Source: Aphelocoma coerulescens
Lineage: Eukaryota > Chordata > Aves > Passeriformes > Corvidae
Direction: 5' to 3'
NCBI RefSeq assembly: GCF_041296385.1
Contig: NC_091017.1
Location: 11,960,001-12,024,000, forward strand
DNA: 64,000 nucleotides
The stretch's first letter is position 1. Every line of letters begins with the position of its first letter. A program made the translations under genes and the position numbers. Positions 58,883 to 64,000 of this stretch are shown here, piece after piece. The notes under the pieces were generated by a model. The model was not told where the DNA came from, did no database searches, and saw only the letters and a list, made by a program, of their open reading frames with translations.

Positions 58883-60114
58883 CTTCGGTAGACATCTCGC
58901 ACAGGAGAAAGTTGCCAAGAAAGAACCACGTTCTTCATCAGCCCTCTTCATGTCCCGATTGGGGTGCTGCCTTCAAAGCCTTGCACATTGAAAGACTTCT
59001 CCAGCAAGTGCTTCTCCCCTGGCGCACTTCGCTGAGTGAGAGCTGCATGGGCAGCGTGGACTCAGCGAAACCGAAAGGGTGTCGCTGTAGCTCGAGCTGA
59101 GCAAAGAAACCGTGCACGGTGCACCGTTGGTGGGTGCAGCATGCACGCGGAAAAGCAGCAAAGTTCACTGCCATCGCTGGCCTTCTCTTCAGTCCAGACC
59201 ACTTAAGGCAAACAATTTAGCTGCAGAGCACTGGGCTTGCGTGTGCAGTGCACCAAATTGCCCAAGACCAGCAAGGGCTCGTTCACAAGCAGAGTCGGCT
59301 GAGAGCATTCTTGCTTGCTCCAGAAAGGAAGCCGCAGCTATAGTGCTTCATCCCACAGCGTGGACATAGGCACTTTCCTAGTTGTTCAGCCTTGCAGAGT
59401 CCCTGCAACTAGAGCTCAGCCAGGAGCAGGCGTCAAAGCAGAAGGCTTTCCTAAAGCACGCCTCTCCAACCAGCCTTCGGAAATCGCAAATGACACTGTG
59501 GCTCTGTGCCTTTCTTCTAAGACAGACGCCCACCTTGCTTTCACTCTCGCAGCTCCCTTGGCAGCCTCCAGCAGCTGCTTTCCTGGAGAACGGCCCGAGA
59601 AGTAGAAGCCAGGGCTGGGCTGCACCTTCGCCTTCCGCACGTAAGCGGCACCAGACTCACCGGTGCGCTCTGTTCTTCCCTCCTCCGCTGCATGCTACTA
59701 CCATCGTGTTCTCGGAAAGACGGAGACTGAAGGGAAGCGCAAATGCTTCCACAGAGAGCTACAAGAGGAATAGGCAGCAGCAGCACAGGAAAGTGCCGTG
59801 GAACTTCCTCCTTCCCAAGGCTATAACGTCAATTCAGCAGGCAGGAGAGTGGCAGCCACGCTCGTCTTGCAGCCCGTACAACGAGCACGCGAGCCCGGCG
59901 CTCCGCGGCTTCGTTCTTCGCCTTTTCGAGCACGCCGTACCTTCGTTCCCCCGGAGGCGGACGGTCTTCTGCTTCTCGCCCGGAACACTGTGCCCGGCAG
60001 TGCAGCGCTTTCTGCGGCAAGCTGCAAAGCGCCCGTCAGATGGCGATGCTGTCTGCCCGCTCCTCGGCTCGAGTGTACTCCGGCGCACGCTGCCGTCTCG
60101 CAAGGAGCAAAGAG
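58883..60114 (+). repeat. 1232-bp inner repeat, unit 6 copy 1
   Basis: Starts like the unit 4 and 5 copies (T at 58947, GTGGACTCAGCG) but has GAAAGT at 59789, an allele otherwise seen in the second copies of units 1 to 3. This is a mixed haplotype. Confidence 0.95.
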
Positions 60115-61346
60115 CTTCGGTAGACATCTCGCACAGGAGAAAGGTGCCAAGAAAGAACCACGTTCTTCATCAGCCCTCCTCATGTCCCGATTGAGGTGCT
60201 GCCTTCAAAGCCTTGCACATTGAAAGACTTCTCCAGCAAGTGCTTCTCCCCTGGCGCACTTCGCTGAGTGAGAGCTGCATGGGCAGCGTGGACTCAGCGA
60301 AACCGAAAGGGTGTCGCTGTAGCTCGAGCTGAGCAAAGAAACCGTGCTCGGTGCACCGTTGGTGGGTGCAGCATGCACGCGGAAAAGCAGCAAAGTTCAC
60401 TGCCATCGCTGGCCTTCTCTTCAGTCCAGACCACTTAAGGCAAACAATTTAGCTGCAGAGCACTGGGCTTGCGTGTGCAGTGCACCAAATTGCCCAAGAC
60501 CAGCAAGGGCTCGTTCACAAGCAGAGTCGGCTGAGAGCATTCTTGCTTGCTCCAGAAAGGAAGCCGCAGCTATAGTGCTTCATCCCACAGCGTGGACATA
60601 GGCACTTTCCTAGTTGTTCAGCCTTGCAGAGTCCCTGCAACTAGAGCTCAGCCAGGAGCAGGCGTCAAAGCAGAAGGCTTTCCTAAAGCACGCCTCTCCA
60701 ACCAGCCTTCGGAAATCGCAAATGACACTGTGGCTCTGTGCCTTTCTTCTAAGACAGACGCCCACCTTGCTTTCACTCTCGCAGCTCCCTTGGCAGCCTC
60801 CAGCAGCTGCTTTCCTGGAGAACGGCCCGAGAAGTAGAAGCCAGGGCTGGGCTGCACCTTCGCCTTCCGCACGTAAGCGGCACCAGACTCACCGGTGCGC
60901 TCTGTTCTTCCCTCCTCCGCTGCATGCTACTACCATCGTGTTCTCGGAAAGACGGAGACTGAAGGGAAGCGCAAATGCTTCCACAGAGAGCTACAAGAGG
61001 AATAGGCAGCAGCAGCACAGGTAAGTGCCGTGGAACTTCCTCCTTCCCAAGGCTATAACGTCAATTCAGCAGGCAGGAGAGTGGCAGCCACGCTCGTCTT
61101 GCAGCCCGTACAACGAGCACGCGAGCCCGGCGCTCCGCGGCTTCGTTCTTCGCCTTTTCGAGCACGCCGTACCTTCGTTCCCCCGGAGGCGGACGGTCTT
61201 CTGCTTCTCGCCCGGAACACTGTGCCCGGCAGTGCAGCGCTTTCTGCGGCAAGCTGCAAAGCGCCCGTCAGATGGCGATGCTGTCTGCCCGCTCCTCGGC
61301 TCGAGTGTACTCCGGCGCACGCTGCCGTCTCGCAAGGAGCAAAGAG
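60115..61346 (+). repeat. 1232-bp inner repeat, unit 6 copy 2
   Basis: Has the terminal-piece base G at 60144 next to internal-copy sequence, a private A at 60194, GTGGACTCAGCG with CCGTGCTCGG near 60342, and GTAAGT at 61021. The diverged terminal piece follows to about 61564. Confidence 0.95.
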
Positions 61347-61564
61347 CTTCGGTAGACATCTCGCACAGGAGAAAGGTGCCAGGACGACACCACATTCCTC
61401 CTCACCCCTTCTCGTGGCCCACATTGTGGTGCTGCCTTCAAAGCCGTGCGCATTGAAAGACTCTTCCAGCAAGTGCTTCTCCCCTGGCACACTTCGCTCA
61501 GCGACAGCTACGTGGGCAGCGTGGACTCAGCGAAACTGAAAGGGTGTCCTTGTAGCTCGAGCTT

Positions 61565-62234
61565 GTTGGAGAGGATGAAAGTTTGGTAAGAAAGTTTCAC
61601 AGCTATGTAAGCTTGACAGAAAGATCTCTGAATGTAGAAACTTAGCATGAGGTAGAAATGGAAACGAGTTTTGATAGAGAGTAAAAGGTGTTTTGCTGAA
61701 ACACTGATCACTGAATAACTGAGAAGGCAAAGGTTGGAGATTGAGTTGGAAGGAGATGTTTTTTATTAGGACACCGGTATGTGAGTACAAACAAGCACAT
61801 GTTTTTCACCAAGTAAATAAGTCTCAAGAAGGCCATAAGGAAATAGAAAACATGTTTTTACCAAAAAGAGAGCTATCGCAGGCAAACAAGAAATGTCGAT
61901 GTAGCAAGAAGAAGAGAGGTCTGAGAATTTTCCACTGTAAGCTTAAATTGTAACATACTTACTCTTGTGATTGGATAAGAATGACTATAATATGGTAATG
62001 GTAGTAGTCATGATAGGCTACAGGCAAATGTAAAGGTATTGTTGTATGGTGCTTATTGGTTGCTATGTATTGAGATACTCAGCAAAGAAAAATACATAAT
62101 GCTTTCTAACTTGAACAGAAAGCGGCTCCAGGTATGCCTACCAGCTGTAGCTGACAGCTGTAGGGCTGGCTCTGGATACCCACTCCCTGAAATGCTGTAA
62201 CTTCGCCTATGCAATACACAGCTTTCAAGAGAGC
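61565..62234. mobile_element. Block D, unit 6: AT-richer, possible LTR remnant
   Basis: A at 61580 and A at 61610 match unit 5. Confidence 0.3.
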
Positions 62235-64000
62235 CGCCTGAAGTCCAGACACCCTTCGCGAGCCTTTCTCCTATAGAGCTGTGGAAAGAAATCGTGCACG
62301 CTACACCGAGGGTGCGTGCAGCATGCACGAGCAAAAGCGGCAAAGTTCAGTGCCCTCGCTGGGCTTCCCTTCCGTGCGGATAACGTGAGGCGAAAAATGA
62401 AGCCGCAGAGCACCGGGCTTGCAGGTGCAGTGCACCGAGTTGCAGAAGTCCAGCAGGCTCGTTCACAAGCCAAGCCGGCTGAGGGAGTCCTCGCGTCTCC
62501 AAAAGGGAACGCGGAGCCGTAGCACTTCATCCCACAGCGTGGAGATAGGCACTTCCCTAGTCGTTCAGCCTTGCAGAGTCCCTGCAGCTAGAGCTCACCC
62601 AGGAGCAGGCGTCAAAGCAGAAGGCCCTCCTAAAGCACCCTTTCTCCAAGCAGCCTCCTGAAAGGGCGCATCACAGTGCGGCTCTGCGCCTTTCTTCTAA
62701 GACAGACGCCCGCTATACTTTCGTGCTCGCAGCTCCCTTGGCAGCCTCCAGCAGCTACTCTCCTGGAGAACGGCCGTAGACGTCAAAGCCAGTGCTGGGC
62801 TGCACCTCCGCCCTCCCCAGGTAAGCAACAGCGAACTCACCGGTGCACTCTGTACTTCCCTCCTCCGCTTGCATCCTACATGCATTCGTGTTCTCCGAAA
62901 CTCAGAGACTGAAGGGAAGGGCAATTGCTTCCCCAGATAGCTGCAAGGGCACTAGGCAGCAGCAGCACAAATTTCACATGACCTGATGCACTGTAGAGAT
63001 ATTACCCTGTTACCCCTCCTTTCTCCTCGTCCTCGACCAATTGTGGTGGGATGTCGAAAGGCTTGGCCAGCGAAAAGCTCATCCAGCAAGGGCGTCTCTC
63101 TTGACGCATTTCCCTGACCGAGAGCTACACAGATGGTCTGGACACTGTAAAACAGCAAGAAAATAATTCTATGTCCAGCTGAGGAAAATCCGTGCACAGA
63201 AAAATGTAGATGCCTGCAGTAAACAATCTGAAGAGCGGCAAAGCTCCAAGCCATCGCTGCGCTTCAGTCCTGTCCGGACCACAGAAGGCGAAGAACGAAG
63301 CAGCTGGGCACCGGCTTCATGGACTCAGTGGCGCGACTTGCAAACGTCCAGCCAAGAGCTGCTTCAACAAGCAGATTCAGCCGAGAATGCTCTGCCTGCA
63401 CTTTCCCTCGCAGCGCTAGGCAGCACCACGTTCTGTTTGCGTGGCAGCCTGATTCTTAACGGAAAGATTCTCAATGCCTGTGTCTGGCACAGAGAACGGT
63501 TTTAGGTCAGCAAGCTCACCCGGCGCTTACCCTCGACGCGTGCAAACCTGTATTTGCACCGCATTCCAGTGGCAGCCCTCTTTCCTTTCCAGCCGGCACA
63601 GCGCCGTCAGATCGCGGTGCTCTCTGCACCTGCCTTCTCGCTTCCAAGTGCCACCGCGCACATTACAGCCTTGCAGGGAGCGAAGAGGCGGAGAGGCGTC
63701 TCGCAAAGAAGAACGTGCCGGGACGAAAAGGTGCTCTTTCCTTTCTCCTCCTCCTTTGCCCGAATGGTGGTGCTGTGTTGAAAGGCTTGGCCAGCGAAAA
63801 GCTCATCCAGCAAGTGTTTCTCTCCTGACGCCTTTCGCTGAGCGAGAGAGCTACACGGACACTTTCGACTCGGGGAAACAGCAAGAGAATGACTGTACGT
63901 CGAGCTGAGGAAAAGCCGTGCACAGCAGCCTGTGGCTGCGTGCAGTGTTCACGCTGAAGAGCGGCAAAGCTCCAAGCCATCGCTGCGCTTCAGTCCTGTC
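62235..64000 (+). repeat. Block E, unit 6 (cut by window end)
   Basis: T at 62239 matches unit 5, and no GACT duplication is present near 63885. The window ends inside the second member of the near-identical pair. Confidence 0.9.

Larger units (their letters stand above)
55505..64000 (+). repeat. Macrosatellite unit 6 (partial, cut by window end; two 1232-bp copies)
   Basis: Sixth unit, running off the window inside block E. It has two inner copies, so a complete version should be about 11328 bp. It combines variants otherwise seen in unit 4 (C at 58656) with variants otherwise seen in unit 5 (A at 61580, A at 61610, T at 62239). One inner-repeat junction looks hybrid, at 60144. Confidence 0.96.

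Noticed and set aside
1..64000. CRISPR array or prokaryotic operon
   Set aside because: Repeat periods of 1232 bp and about 10-12.6 kb, with no short repeat-spacer structure, no cas-like genes, no ribosome-binding-site spacing and no gene density.
1..64000. Ribosomal DNA array, suggested by unit size and head-to-tail layout
   Set aside because: I see none of the highly conserved 18S or 28S core sequences in the unit, and it has no long conserved RNA-like block.

Overview
The window is a tandem array of one very large repeat unit (a macrosatellite). Five complete units and most of a sixth lie head to tail in the same orientation. They start at 1, 11431, 22753, 35313, 45409 and 55505 (the phase is arbitrary; I used the window start). 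I found no gene with recognisable protein homology, no rRNA or tRNA and no CRISPR. It reads as nuclear DNA of a complex eukaryote, probably a vertebrate. Reasons: multi-kilobase tandem repeats, CpG-rich satellite modules mixed with AT-rich LTR-like islands, degenerate simple repeats, an exactly 100-base N gap typical of scaffolding, and no coding density. A bird would fit, but nothing here proves the species or chromosome.

Each unit has the same layout (unit 1 coordinates): A, 1-2230, mostly single-copy in the unit, with one divergent satellite module at about 931-1230; B, 2231-3378, divergent modules of the satellite family, one stretch inverted; C, 3379-5842, a nested tandem repeat of period 1232 bp, then a diverged end piece to about 6060; D, 6061-6830, AT-richer and possibly LTR-derived; E, 6831-8740, more divergent modules; F, 8741-9120, a transition; G, 9121-10540, a degenerate CCTTG-type repeat interrupted by an AT-rich island and flipping strand near 10403; H, 10541-11430, a degenerate family of roughly 180-225 bp repeats running over the junction into the next unit.

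Unit lengths are quantised. With n copies of the 1232-bp repeat, length is 10096 + 1232 x (n-1), apart from small indels and the N gap. Copy numbers are 2, 2, 3, 1, 1 and 2. Units 3, 4 and 5 fit exactly (12560, 10096, 10096). Unit 2 (11322) fits after a 4-base gain and a 10-base loss. Unit 1 (11430) fits after 100 Ns, a 4-base gain and a 2-base loss. The N gap therefore appears to replace no unit sequence: its flanks join seamlessly in the other five units.

Single-base variants shared by different, conflicting sets of units show that the array evolves by unequal exchange and gene conversion. The many open frames lie on both strands over the same DNA, contain no motif I recognise, and are conserved only because the units are nearly identical. 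I treat them as non-coding. Features worth following are a three-allele site that toggles a splice-donor-like motif and a stop codon, a sharp internal conversion tract, CpG-island-like modules, and the strand-switching CCTTG block.
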